From Tanypteryx hageni (taxonomy: Eukaryota; Arthropoda; Insecta; Odonata; Petaluridae), in contig CM054118.1 in assembly GCA_028673005.1 (NCBI GenBank), positions 9,323,082-9,387,081 of the forward strand: 64,000 bases of DNA, given 5' to 3'. The first letter of the stretch is position 1; every line of letters starts with the position of its first letter. Positions 11,151 to 21,899 of this stretch are shown here, one piece after another. The notes beneath the pieces are model-generated. The model saw only the letters and a program-made list of their open reading frames with translations. It was not told the origin of the DNA and did no database searches. Position numbers and translations under genes: made by a program.

Positions 11151-12190
11151 ATGTCACATTTGTCACTACTTTCCCTTAACGTTCGTTCCGTGAGGAGCGA
11201 GGCGAAGTGGGGCCAATTAGCCCTTTTTCTCGGAAGATGGAGTTCGGACATATGCCTGCTTCAGGAGACGAACGCCTCGCCTCTCCTGAATAGGGAGTAT
11301 GATTTTTATTTTAACCCACCTACGCTCCGGCAGTCCGGAACAGCGATCGGCTGGCGGAAGATTCTTTTTAACGCGATGGGTAAAACTATCATTTTTCCAG
11401 CGTATGCGCAGGCTGTGACCCTCTCTCCTCACACTTTGCGAGCGAACGGCTGCCTCCGCGTGATCGATGTCTACATCCCGCACGATCCGCGCACGGCGGC
11501 GGCTGTCGTCTCCGCCGTGGAAGCCTTCCTCGAATCGATCGACCGCACGTCGCCACCTGTCCGAGATACGACCGTCCTCGGGGGAGATTTCAACACCGCG
11601 CTCTCGCCCGCCGTCGATCGCTCCCGCGGAGTCGAAAGACACCCGCGGATTGCTCGTGCGCTGGGGAAGGTGGTGGCGGATTACGACCTGCGTGACGCAT
11701 GGAGGGAGATGCGGGGAAACGAGGAAGGTTACACCCACGCAGACCACAACCCCCCTCATTTCTCACGCGCTAGATTGGACCGCATCTACTTGTCGAGGCT
11801 GGCACATTACACCCTGGAGTCGATTGCGCCGCTTCCATCTTTCTCCGACCACATGGCGGTGCGGGCGGTGTTGTCCTTCCCCGAGACTTCGACGCGGATG
11901 CCGCCATACTGGCGGTTTAACAACGATATCCTGCACGACGATGTGTACGGGCCGCTGATGGCGGATCTCATCACCGCCTTATGGAGCAAGAGACGTCGTC
12001 CCCCAACATCCTCATGCGGTGGGATCCCCTCAAGCTGGAAATTCGGGAGGCGACCACACGATTCGCGAAGTGGCGGAGGAAGGAGAGTGAGGCACGCCGC
12101 TCGAGGGGAGGGAAGGAGGAACACGAGGAGGAGAGGCACAGAGGCCTCCCCCCTCCGACCGGCTCATCGCGAAAACGACCTTCGCCGGGG
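11151..12190 (+). pseudogene. Tx1-like LINE ORF2, APE-type endonuclease domain only
   Basis: The likely start is Met at 11151 (MSHLSLLSLNVRSVR); an upstream in-frame ATG at 11109 would add a hydrophobic leader and is less typical. All hallmark residues of the apurinic-type endonuclease are visible in order: LSLNVRS, CLLQET, VLGGDFN, ARLDRIY and FSDHMAV. The enzyme would nick the target DNA for target-primed reverse transcription. Near 11978 the frame shifts; the coding sense continues in another frame as ILMRWDPLKLEIREATTRF up to about 12110, then becomes a basic low-complexity tail. No reverse transcriptase follows, so the element is cut after the linker. Confidence 0.8.
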
Positions 12191-12842
12191 TGAGGGGAGA
12201 ACCTCACCCAGCGATGACCGCCAAGCGGAGAGAGAGGGTTCGGCGAAAAACAAAACACGATCGCCCAAACGAACTCGCGGAGCGAGAGAAACAACAAAAA
12301 CAGCAATAACAACGTAACAAACAACCGCAGAAACAAGAAACGTTTCAACAATAACAATAAAGATAACAGTAACACTTCCCCACCTCAAAAAGGATGAAAT
12401 TTCTCAAAAATTACACGATAACGACTGTCGAACACGGAGAGCGGAGACAATCGTCCGATCGGGTCAACGTCCAAAGAGTGTGTGTGTGTTTATTATTATT
12501 ATTGGTCTCACGGTAAAGGGGAATTCTCTTTTCATCTCCTTATTTATTATTCATAATTTTCATAATCATCGTTACCGTATTCCCGTATTTTCATCAGCGG
12601 AATCATCCGAGACCAATATTTTCATTTTTCCTTTTGTTTCTCGCCACCAAAACGGCAGCGCTGGGTGGTTGGGTGGAGGGGGCTCCGCCAAAGGGGCTGC
12701 AACCGCAATCTTGGAGCTTCCAGATGCCGAGAGGCGGGCCGCGGCTACACTGCGTTATAAATTTCTTTGTTCAGCACGAGTGACCCCTCGATGCCTCTGC
12801 ATAGCAGTCCATCCTTTCCCCAGAATCGTAGGAAGGCGTCCT
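12191..12842 (+). other. A-rich tail and unassigned sequence after the Tx1-like fragment
   Basis: Positions 12285-12375 are rich in caa/aac repeats and could be the 3' tail of the truncated LINE. Positions 12480-12490 carry a short (TG)n run. The rest (12500-12842) has no identifiable gene. Confidence 0.4.
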
Positions 12843-13021
12843 CGGATGGGATGGGCAAAAGTGTTATTTTGCGATACCTGTTCTACCTATTACTATTAAA
12901 AATTAATACCTGTTAAAATTACCTGTTCCAAAATAACAGGCCACCTTGTATTTTCATTCCACCTACTGGTAGTGTCGTCATACTACAAACAAGACTTACG
13001 GATACGCAGTTCACAAAAACG

Positions 13022-15065
13022 CCACTACATCTACATCTACATATTACCCTGCAAGTCACCTTGACGGTGGATGGCAGGGGGTGCCGCGCACCAAGTTCCT
13101 ACCTAATTATTATTCACTGTTATCTATTGTGGTCACGTATTGTCCTAGGGAAAAAGGACTCCTTATACCTTTCCGTCCTACTATCTATTTCGCGAATCTT
13201 GTCCTCATTATCCCTCCGTCCGATATACGTTGTTTGTCGAATAATATCCTTCATTTCATTTACGAATATCTCCGACCTATATTTATCTAGAAGTTTAAGT
13301 CTCGCCTGTAATCTACGATCTTTCAACGATGGCCAACTCAACTCTTCAATGAGTAACGTAACGCTCTGTTTTTTATCGTAATTCTTTTTCATGAATCTAG
13401 CTGCTCGCCGCTGTAATTTTTCTAAATCCTTTATGAGTCCCCTCTGATATGGATCCCAAACCGCTGCTGCGTATTCCATTTGAGGTCTAACCAACGATAA
13501 ATAACAGGATTCTCTCACCCTTTCCGTGCTTTTCCTGACTATTCTACGCACAAAAGCCAACTTCTTATTTGCCGCACCTATCTGGTCCTGGGTTTTTGTT
13601 GGGCTTTATCGCACCCAGTTGCTTCGCTATTCCTGCCTCAGAGATTTTAATATTATCCATCCGAGTACATCCATCGGGAATAAGATTATCTTCAAGTCTA
13701 TCTCCACCTGCCGTGAACGCCTTCGCGAAGTAAACGTTTAGTAGATTAGCTTTATCCTCCCCATCGTGAAGGATGTCTCCGGAATCACATCGCAGGGAGG
13801 GTATTGAAGTACCCCCTCCCTTGACTTCTCTTACATAGGACCAGAACGCTTTTGGATCCTCCATCAATTTTGTATTTAATACCTCATTCCGGAAGGTGTT
13901 AAATGCGTTACGCATGGTTTTTCTCGCTAGTACGCGGGCACTGTTATACTCATGGACTATAGCTGTGCGATACTCATCGGAAGCGGTGGTAGGTATGTTT
14001 TTCAATTTGGCGTGGCTACGCCTCTGCCGTCTAAAGGCAATCCTGACTTCCTTATTAAACCAACGAGGTCCTTTCTTATCAGATTTTAACTTACTGGGGA
14101 TAAATCTATTGATACCTTTTCCTAGTATATCTTTAAATAATAACCATGATGGCTCCATTCCTAATCGTTCTGTCTTTTCACGATAACTGACAAAGGTACT
14201 TTTGAGATGTAAGCTGAAACTTTTAAAGTCGGCCTTGGCGAAAGCGTATACATTCCGAAGAGGCTTAGGATGTCTTTTGAGCTTTAATTCGCACTCCGCA
14301 CACACAGCTCGATGGTCGCTAAGTCCCTCCTCTGTGGACACCTTAGTTATCCTATGCGGGATGTTAGAAGCAAGCAATTCGAGAACATTGCCCGAACGCG
14401 TGGCTTTTCGTACCATCTGGATTAAGGAATATTCATGAAACGTGTCAATTAAGGCTTCACACGATTCGCGTTCTTTACCTCCCGTAACGAAACATAGGTT
14501 TTCCCAATCGATTGATGGTAAGTTAAAATCGCCTCCAATTATCACATAACCGTCGTTCATAATAGATCTAAGCTCGGCTAATTGCCTCTCTAAACTTAAA
14601 ATATAATCAACTTTGGTATTAGGTGGTCTGTAAAATGAGCATAAATATATCTTTTTCGAATTATCCTTACCTAGGCGGCACCACACGCTCTCGGTCGTTT
14701 CATCGATAATAGGGATCTGACAACTATCGTACTTTTCACTTATTGCCAAAAATACTCCGCCACCTATTCTATTGGAACGGTCTTTTCTGTATACTCTATA
14801 GCTTTTCGGAAAAATTTCTTGGCTAGCGATATCTTCAGTGAGCCAACTTTCCGTACCTATAACTACATCCGCATGCAACGTGCGAATTACGTGTTCGAGT
14901 TCGGCAGACTTCCTGCGAATTCTGCGGCAGTTTAAAACTATAATATTTAATTTCTTGTTATCGCCCGAGGCATTAACTGCTCTATTACGGCTTTTGCAGG
15001 TGGACTCTCTCACTTCGCGGCCAGAAACTGTATTACACTCGATGCCCCTAGATGGTAACTGAACT
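13022..15065 (-). mobile_element. CR1-like LINE with central deletion
   Basis: On the minus strand the element reads endonuclease, then the C-terminal tail, then a 3' UTR ending in atgtagatgtagatgtag at 13022-13045. A short tandem repeat as 3' end is typical of CR1-group LINEs. The reverse transcriptase core is absent. The 5' end is truncated near 15065. Confidence 0.75.
13120..15013 (-). pseudogene. CR1-like ORF2: endonuclease joined to C-terminal tail, RT core deleted
   Basis: The first part (15013-13565) is an APE-type endonuclease: NIIVLNCRRI, VIGTESWLT, VIIGGDFNLPS and GLSDHRAV are visible. It continues through the linker to the first reverse transcriptase residues (IKPNKNPGPD). The second part (13560-13120) is the C-terminal segment typical of CR1-like proteins: LVRPQMEYAAAVWDP, then LEKLQRRAARF. 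Everything between, including the YADD catalytic core, is gone, and the junction near 13565-13590 also shifts the frame. The copy cannot reverse transcribe. It could keep target-nicking activity only if expressed, which is unlikely. Confidence 0.8.
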
Positions 15066-15296
15066 CATGAGGGGCGAATAATCTTGGTAACACAAATTTA
15101 TTAACATTTTCAGGTCATAAAATTCAGCTACATCCATTACTTATAATTACAAGAAGATATCTAAGAATAAGAAAAACATTGCAAAAAGTATACATGATCA
15201 TTCTGCTTCTCGTATCATTAATAAACAAACATGGGACAAGAAGTTAACTCGGTCCCATTAAGTATTAAGAACTATAGTTATTGTAACGAATGAATT
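15066..15296 (-). other. hAT 3' untranslated region
   Basis: AT-rich sequence between the CR1-like insertion and the hAT stop codon. Nothing else is recognised. Confidence 0.4.
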
Positions 15297-16863
15297 TCAT
15301 AATAAATATGAATTCGAGTTTAAAAACAGTTTTTCTACATGGCGTGCACTAAGCCGGCTGCGCCGTTCACTTAGAACAATACCGGCCTTGGAAAAGTCTT
15401 TCGCATGGAACCGAGGTTGCCAGCATGTTGAACTTTTGTACCTCTAATTTTGCCAGTGAAGGGTATAAGTGTCCATTTCCTTTCCACCACATGAGGGGAT
15501 CTTGGTCTCTAAGAAGATAACTACAATCTAAATACCTCTGAACCTCTTCGATCGCTGCAGACGTTGTCGTGCCGACTAAAATACACAAGAAATAATTAAT
15601 GATTTTTGAAATTTGTAATAGGAAATAAATAACTTGTTACTGCTACTTACCTTGAGGTTGAGCTATTGCCATCTTCTTATCAAAAGCATCCCACAGACAA
15701 AATCTTGCGTTAGTGTTACACTGGGGATGCGTTGTTCTGACACCTCTTGGTTCTGCCGACCAACTTCATTATTTTCGTCGCCAAATTTATGGCCATTCTT
15801 TTCGTTGTTTCAGCTACATTTGGGTTTGAAAATACAAAAACTTTAAACCTTGGATCCAGAAATTTGCAGAGTGAAATTGTTTTGCTAAACTCTAAATCAC
15901 AAAATCTAGTATACAATCCATCACGTATTGCATTAATGGTATTTTTCACAGTTGGGTCATAGTGTTCTTCCAAGAATGAATCATATACTGAAAATAATCC
16001 CATTGTAATAGCAATAATTTCGCTCCCTGTGATGTATTTTTCTCCGCTAAATTTTGTGGTGGCTTCTTCCAGTGGCTGAAGAATTTCGCATAAATCAGAA
16101 CATATCTGCCACTCTTCCTCGGAAAGCACTAGTAAGTCTTTATTTATAAGCGCAAGTGCGGTTTTCATAGCATCTCTTAGTTGTAAGAATCGCTTAATGA
16201 TGAAAAATGTGGAATTCCACTGTGTAGGAACTTCCTGGAGAAGCTATTTTGGGTAGAAATACCCGAGTTTCGTCGGTACAAAATCAATTTTTCATTTACC
16301 AAAGTACTTCTTCTGAAGTGTGACACGATACCCTTTATTTTATCAAGAATTATCCTCGGTCCTTTCAATGCATCCTGTACAATCAAATTTAATGTATGTG
16401 CAAAGCACCCAAAGTGTTTCCACCCTAGGTCTTCCCTTATGACATTTCTCATATTGCTAGCATTATCAGTTACTGCTACTAATATCTTATCCGACAAAGC
16501 GAATTTTTTAGCAATGCGTTTGATGTAGGCGGCTAAGTTGGCACTAGTATGAGATCCATCTATTACGGAACATTCCAATAAAAGAGACTTTAATTCAAAG
16601 TCTTTAGAAATATAATGAGCAGTTACTGCCAAATAACTAACTGCATTCCTCGAAGTCCAGCCATCTGCTGTCAAACACACACTAGTCACAGATTCTAAAA
16701 TCTGTCGAACAGAAATCATGCAACGTTCGTATGAGGACGGGATCATGCATGCAGTAATGGTTTTCCTACTTGGTAAGCAATACGAAGGATTTATGGCTTT
16801 TACGAATTCCACAAATCCCTGATGTTCCACTATCGAAAGGTACCCTATAAAATTGCAATTCAT
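15297..16863 (-). pseudogene. hAT transposase (ZBED1/Ac-like), with intron and frameshifts
   Basis: Minus-strand gene. Its first segment carries SIVEHQGFVEFVKAINP and SVCLTADGWTSRNAVSYLAV (first catalytic Asp), then LVAVTDNASNMRNVI (second) and the HFGCFAHTLNLIVQD motif. The middle holds VPTQWNSTFFIIKR and FLDPRFKV. The end is the hAT dimerisation domain: ATSVPCERLF, then in another frame SKAGIVLSERRSRLSARHV, to the stop at 15297. Frameshifts lie near 16240, 15715 and 15389. A 75-bp intron (15576-15650) has GTAAGT and TTTTAG borders and restores the frame exactly. The first exon, which should carry a BED zinc finger, was not found. A splice acceptor-like ctttcag precedes the first ATG. Confidence 0.8.
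15576..15650 (-). other. Spliceosomal intron in the hAT transposase
   Basis: In minus-strand sense, CCTCAAG|GTAAGTAGCAG opens and TGTATTTTAG|TCGGCACG closes a 75-bp intron. Splicing joins ...AIAQPQ to VGTTTSAA in one frame, matching the expected conserved region before the dimerisation domain. Confidence 0.75.
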
Positions 16864-16870
16864 CTCCTGA

Positions 16871-17296
16871 AAGGTGACTTTGAATTATTATTTTTATATG
16901 CCTTTGCAACAGGAGGATGTAGAAAACCAATTCTGCAAGTACAATGTTTTTAAGCCAGGTATCCTGTTAATATTAGGTAGAATAGGTATTATGGAAATAA
17001 TAGGTAGAACAGGTATCATGACGGTAATATTTTGAAAGAAAAAGGCATCATGAAACTAATACGGATTGTTTTTAGGATAGGTATTATGAAAATATATGGT
17101 TCCTTTTAAAAACAGGCATTGTGAAACAGAACTGATACTTTTTAGAAAAATTCTTAAGAAAATGATACGGATACGTTAACTGTGCCTATTATGTAATAAT
17201 AGGGGTAATCTGGTAATAGGTATTTTAGATACCTATTAAAATTCTCTACCTGTTAAAAATACCTGTTCTGTTATTTTTGGCACATTCCTACCTCTA
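16871..17296 (-). repeat. Subterminal repeat region of the hAT element
   Basis: Degenerate repeats of the form (a)ggtat(t/c)atgaaa occur at about 16985, 17012, 17044, 17083 and 17121, mixed with aacaggta and tacctgtt words. In hAT elements such repeats are transposase-binding sites; here this is inferred. Confidence 0.45.
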
Positions 17297-17312
17297 ACCC
17301 ATCGAGTCGACT

Positions 17313-17949
17313 CTAATTCCATTCCGCGTGCAGTCTTTTTTGCAATGCGATCTGAAAGGCGGTCGCATGATCGACCGACTCCACCTTCTCGCGGAAAAAC
17401 AGGATGAAGCCCCTGTAGATGACTTCCTTTGCTAAGGTGATGAGGAAGTTAGCAAGGCGAAAGTCGGTCCTCTTCTCCCTCCCGCGACTCCCCATTCCGC
17501 AGTAAAGTGTCTGCGGTGACGCTTCTTTCCCCCGTGAGCGATTTCAGGAGGCGTGCCGTCCTTCTCCAGAGCTCTCGTACCTTCATGCAGTCGAAGAACA
17601 GGTGCCAAGCGTCCCCCGTCTCCCCTTCGCACCATGGGCACTCCACACTCGGCCTGGTCCCGCTGCGGTCGAGAAAGTCCATGTCAACCACTCTCCCATG
17701 GGCCAGCCTCCACGCGACGTCGGCGTCGCGTCCTAGCGATGGATAGTTCCGGATGTCTATGCACGGTTTTCCGCCTATCATGCTGAAAACGCCTCCACCA
17801 ATACTCCACTTATTCTGGAAGGTTTCGACCGTGTCGGTCCCTACGCTGTACGTGTACTCCCGCAGGAGCCTCCTCTCGAGTCGTAGTTTGACATCCGACG
17901 CGTAGTCGAGAGTGGTTATTTTCCGTTGTTGGAAGAGTGTGAAGCTTTT
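17313..17949 (-). pseudogene. Second, tandem zf-RVT-like module of the Tx1-like LINE
   Basis: The frame after the TAA reads KSFTLFQQRKITTLDYAS and ends a typical C-terminal segment near 17760. It then re-enters a second zinc module in the same frame: YPSLGRDADVAWRLAHGR, then CPWCEGETGDAWHLFFDC with all four ligands intact. A frameshift near 17490 leads to FRLANFLITLAKEVIYRGF and a stop at 17313. The first module's tail aligns with this second tail, so the domain is duplicated, by either domain duplication or recombination between two related copies. Confidence 0.6.
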
Positions 17950-18542
17950 TTATATGCACGACTTCGCGAGTGTCGCCAGGTAGTTAGCCAGACGTTCGCC
18001 GCTAGTGTCCCACGGAATTCGGAAGCCATTCTGTAGGTCGATGAGCAGTATTGCATCTCGTCCTGTGAGTATCTTCAGACCGGGAGTCAGGATCCTCCAG
18101 ACTTTCGACACCTTGGTGCAACGGAGGATGATGTGCGCTGCAGATCCTTCGACCCCGGGACACCAGGGGTATTCCCTGCTCTGCGCCAACCCCACCTTCG
18201 AGAGGAACCTGCAGTCCGCCAGCCTGTCCATGGCGAATCGCCAAGCCACCTCAGAGTCTTTGCCAAACGAAGGCCACCTATGGAAAGCGTACCAGTGCAC
18301 CCTATCCTCGGCCTTATGTCCCTTAACAGGCCAACGCGTGCCGTTCTCCATGTAGAGAAGTTCCTGATACATCTACCTCTTCGGTATGGGCAGACACCTC
18401 CGCCTTCCGGTCTTACGGCTGACGAGGCTCATTTCTGGGATGGGGCAGGCGGTGGCCAACCCACTGGAAACGGTCGCGCTCCGTGTTCTGTTTCGATCTT
18501 CATGGACTTCCACGCCGTCAAGACGGAGTTGTAAAATCCCCC
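17950..18542 (-). pseudogene. Tx1-like C-terminal region with first zinc (zf-RVT-like) module
   Basis: After the RT ORF the coding sense continues with stops and shifts (FYNSVLTAWKSMKI near 18520). It then reaches an open segment WPSFGKDSEVAWRFAMDRL and YPWCPGVEGSAAHIILRC. This is the zf-RVT-like C-terminal domain, expected pattern CxxC...HxxxxC, but the first ligand is Tyr instead of Cys. The tail LANYLATLAKSCI ends at an in-frame TAA; past it the same frame stays open into 17945-17760. Confidence 0.65.
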
Positions 18543-20090
18543 TTACGACCGACAGTTTCTCAAGGGCACGCCATTAAGGAAGACGGCTGCTGACATCCCT
18601 AGCCCTCTGTAGCGCATCAGCCTTCCAGCCGCTAAAAGTCGCCAGGGAGAATCCGGGGGACCGTGTAGAAAACGTTGCGCGAAAAGCACGTGGAAGGCCC
18701 TCACCTTGCATCCCACATACACCAGCCCCAGCTCGCTCTGATTCACCGGGGCTGTGAGGCCCGGCGCTCTCACCCAGTGCTTCCCGCCTGCCCAGACTAC
18801 GTCGGCCAACAGACTTTGGATGAGCCTGATAAAATTTGGCGGCGGTTGCACGGCCTGCAGAAGATGCCACAACCTGGGTGCCAGAAATTGATTGGCGACT
18901 TCCGCTCTTCCTCTCAAGGACAGAGGTTCCGCTATCGGCGTCCACCGGTCAATTCCCGCCTTCAGCTTGGTGAGCATCGTTTTCATGTTCACATTGGCCG
19001 ACTTCAGTTCATCCTTCTCCAGCCAGACGCCAAGGAACGTGCACCCCTCGTTAGCCCAGCTGACTCCCAGAGGAGTATCCGTCCTCTGCTTCCACGATCC
19101 GCACCACAGTCCCGTCGACTTTGCCATGTTCAGCTTAGCACCGGCCGCCGAGGCGTAACTCGCGAAGGAGGACGTAACCCTGACAAAATCGTCGTCTCCG
19201 TCGACCAGTATGCAGACGTCGTCTGCGTAAGCCGAAACTGCTAGTCTCCTGTCTGCGTGTCCGGGGAGAGATGCGCCGCGGAGATTTCTCTTCAGCAGTG
19301 TGATGAAGGGCTCGATGGATAGTGAGTGCAACTGCCCCGACAGGGGACATCCCTGACGAATACCCCTCCTGAATTGGATCGGCGCTGTCAGGGATGACGC
19401 GACTCTAACTACGCAGCTGGCCCCGTTGTAGAGAGTCCGCGTCCGTCCGATGAAAGTCCTGCCGAAACCCATGCACTCGAGCGTGGTGTAAAGATTTTTA
19501 TGCCTGATCCTATCGAAGGCCCCCTGTTGGTCTAGCGACAGTATGGCCAATACATCCCCTCCGGCGTTTTTTTCCCGGATAAGGTCTCGCAGCAGGGAAA
19601 AATTGTCCAGAATTGTGCGTCCGGGAACGCTATAGCTCTGCTCCGGTGATATGACAGACGCCATCGCTGCGGACAGTTTGGTCGAGAGGGCATTTGCCAG
19701 CAGCTTATAGTCTGTCGTGGCCAGAGAGACTGGCCTCCTATTCCCGATATCCGATCTGTCGCCTTTTTTATGGAGCAGTGCTATTACTGCCCTCGTCATC
19801 GAGTGCGGCAGTCGACCTCGCCGAAAGCTCTCGTTCACAACTCGGCTGAACGGCCGGCTCAGCTGCCTCCAGAATTTGTGGAAGAATTCGGTGGTCAAGC
19901 CGTCCAATCCCGGGGCTTTACAGTTCTTCATCCGTTGGAGACTTTCCGTCAGTTCACGGATATCGATGGGAGCGTCGCATGCCTCCGTCTCCTCATCCCG
20001 CACCCGGCTCAATCCCGCGTATATATCGCAGTCAGCTGCTGCAGCGTCGTCGTCCGGGTCGTAAATCGACCTGAAATACCCGGTAAACAT
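18543..20090 (-). CDS. Tx1-like reverse transcriptase domain (515-codon open frame)
   Basis: The reverse transcriptase motifs are all visible: CKAPGLDGLTTEFF near residue 60, NRRPVSLATTDYKLLANALS, SVISPEQSYSVPGRTILDN, the A motif LSLDQQGAFDRIRH, the B motif RRGIRQGCPLSGQL and the catalytic C motif SAYADDVCILV. The thumb region follows (CTFLGVWLE, LSLRGRAEVAN). The NRRPVSL...VPGRTI pattern is characteristic of the Tx1/L1-like LINE clade. The enzyme copies element RNA at a nicked target. A frameshift near 20090 separates it from linker sequence (IPAARPLSAL) up to 20282. The frame is broken after 18543, so the copy is dead, but this domain is unusually well kept. Confidence 0.85.
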   Translation of the reverse strand: MFTGYFRSIYDPDDDAAAADCDIYAGLSRVRDEETEACDAPIDIRELTESLQRMKNCKAPGLDGLTTEFFHKFWRQLSRPFSRVVNESFRRGRLPHSMTRAVIALLHKKGDRSDIGNRRPVSLATTDYKLLANALSTKLSAAMASVISPEQSYSVPGRTILDNFSLLRDLIREKNAGGDVLAILSLDQQGAFDRIRHKNLYTTLECMGFGRTFIGRTRTLYNGASCVVRVASSLTAPIQFRRGIRQGCPLSGQLHSLSIEPFITLLKRNLRGASLPGHADRRLAVSAYADDVCILVDGDDDFVRVTSSFASYASAAGAKLNMAKSTGLWCGSWKQRTDTPLGVSWANEGCTFLGVWLEKDELKSANVNMKTMLTKLKAGIDRWTPIAEPLSLRGRAEVANQFLAPRLWHLLQAVQPPPNFIRLIQSLLADVVWAGGKHWVRAPGLTAPVNQSELGLVYVGCKVRAFHVLFAQRFLHGPPDSPWRLLAAGRLMRYRGLGMSAAVFLNGVPLRNCRS

Positions 20091-20282
20091 GACCGCACAT
20101 TTCCGTCGTCGAACTACTTGTCACCCCGTTAATGCAGAGAGCAGACAGTGGTCGCGCGGCAGGTATGCCTAGCGAGGTGAGATCCAGCCGGTGCGAGCAG
20201 TTACTCCCAGCCCGTCCGCCCTAAAATCTTTTCGCTCCCTCTCCCGTACCAGTCCCTTATTTACCTTAAGGCACTGTCCTGA

Positions 20283-21640
20283 GTGGCTCCCCCCGTCCTC
20301 GCTAGCGCGAGCGCTCTGCGTTCCAGCTCCCGACTGCCGGCACTCTCGGAGGAGTTGAGGCGCCCCTCTCTCCCTTTCCGTGCTTCCCTCTCCCCCGCTC
20401 GCTCAGAAATTGGCCTGCGACGCTCCTATTCCGATTTGTTTACGATGCAGCCTATCTCACGCCTTACCGTATCACGATCGTTACCTGCTGACACACATAA
20501 GGATTCCTCCCCTACCCCTCTCAACGATCAATCACCTGCTGAACCCTTGCACGTCCTCAAACGGACGAATGGACATTTTACTGTCGAGAAGTCGCGATTC
20601 CGACCAGAAACTTTGCTCACCGATAACCGGAACCTCATCGATACCACCAAAGCGGACAGAGGGAAGGAGAAGACCGCTGCCGTCCCTCCTCAGGTGGTGC
20701 GCCTTCCTGAATCTCAACCGTCCAAAATATCCTCCTATGCCTCCGTAACGTCTCAAGCCAAGGCACCTAACCCGACCGTCCCCCGAGCGACCGCCGCCGC
20801 GCCGATCCTTTCGCAATCGCATGCTGCGGCGAAAACCGTCGCCGCGATCCAGCCGAGGAAGTTTTTCACGTCGTCTACCGGTCCGTCGAAGAAAATGGCC
20901 ATCATCCTCGAGGCGAGGAGCAATGTTCCCGTGGTGGACTACGTTTATGCCGTCGGTGACATCCTCGGCGGCGGCGAATTTATAACTCACGCCTCCCGAC
21001 TCTCCACGGGACGCATATGCGTCTATCTTAGGTCGGAAGACTTGGTCGACGTCTTCCTCAACCAACATGGAGGCATCGTACTGCCAGGAGGGTGGTCTCC
21101 AAAGTCGAACGATTGATAATATCGAACATCCCGCCCGAGGTGCAAAACAGCGACATCATCGACATGATACAGCAGGCGGTGGCGATAGTCAGCCCCATAC
21201 AGCCCGTTGGCATCGGAGCGAGGAAGGAAGGTTACGGCCACGTGGGGAGCTTCCGACGCCAGGTCTACGTCCTCCGGAGGGAAAACGTCGATCTCCCCGA
21301 CTCGCTGTCAATCGATTTAGACAACACACCGCACCGGATTTTCCTCGAGTTAGACGAGATGCGTTGTTTTAATTGCAAGTCGGTCGGGCACGTCGCGAGG
21401 AATTGTCCCAACACCCCCCCCCACCTCCTCCTCTCGACGCTGTGGACCCTGACGTCGATCCCACACATGTCAGCTCCGTGGAATCGCGGAAGGCGGACGA
21501 CCCAAACGCCCCCCCCCCCCACGGCCGGCGGCTGCGAGTGGTGCGGGACAGTGGCGAGGACGGAGGACTCCCCGTGCGCCGCCCCCGCGCGGACCGAGAG
21601 AAGGTGGGAGACCGCCCCGCCCCCAGTGAGGGCCGAAGCC
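20283..21640 (+). pseudogene. Tx1-like LINE ORF1 with CCHC zinc knuckle
   Basis: The frame starts near 20283, with a possible Met at 20445, and has a Ser/Pro-rich N-terminal half. A folded domain follows (KMAIILEARSNVPVVDYVY, LSTGRICVYLRSEDLVD). A 1-base shift near 21088 leads to ERLIISNIPPEVQNSDIIDM, then GSFRRQVYVL, YRIFLE-like HRIFLELDEM and the zinc knuckle CFNCKSVGHVARNC (21367-21408; CX2CX4HX4C). After runs of 9 and 12 C's (21413-21422, 21509-21520) the frame is uncertain. ORF1 proteins of Tx1-type LINEs bind element RNA. The strand is opposite to the adjacent RT. Confidence 0.7.
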
Positions 21641-21899
21641 CCTGTGCGTCGTGCCCCACAGCCCCCTCAACTCCCCCGCCCAGCATCGGTCCGCCTGGAT
21701 GGGGACGAAGACCTGCGTCGGGCCCTGCTTCGCTGGCTCCTGCCAGAGTCTACAGGGGACCAGCGGCAGCGGGGGAGGGGGCGATGGCGGGGCTCGCGAG
21801 GAGGAGGCAAGCGACAACCCGCGACCTAGGCGCTGCGGACGGAGGGGAGGAAGCAAGGCGGGACCACGTCCAGGCGGCGGCGTAGGAACTAAAAAGATC

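Larger units (their letters stand above)
12843..17296 (-). mobile_element. hAT element (ZBED/Ac-type), probable full extent, interrupted
   Basis: The left edge has gggatgggcaaaagtg (near 12848) followed by repeated tacctgtt motifs. The right edge, read in complement, has gtaggaatgtgccaaa followed by similar aacaggta motifs. Both flank the transposase at 15297-16863. Short subterminal repeats (aggtattatgaaa variants at 16985-17125) are typical of hAT ends. A CR1-like LINE sits at 13022-15065. I could not confirm an 8-bp duplication, so the outer limits are tentative. Confidence 0.45.
17297..20282 (-). mobile_element. Tx1-like LINE, 3' part with reverse transcriptase
   Basis: Minus-strand remnant running from the endonuclease-RT linker (20282) to the end of the coding region (17313). 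The 5' part with ORF1 and endonuclease is missing on this strand. It meets a Tx1-type ORF1 in opposite orientation at 20283. Confidence 0.75.
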
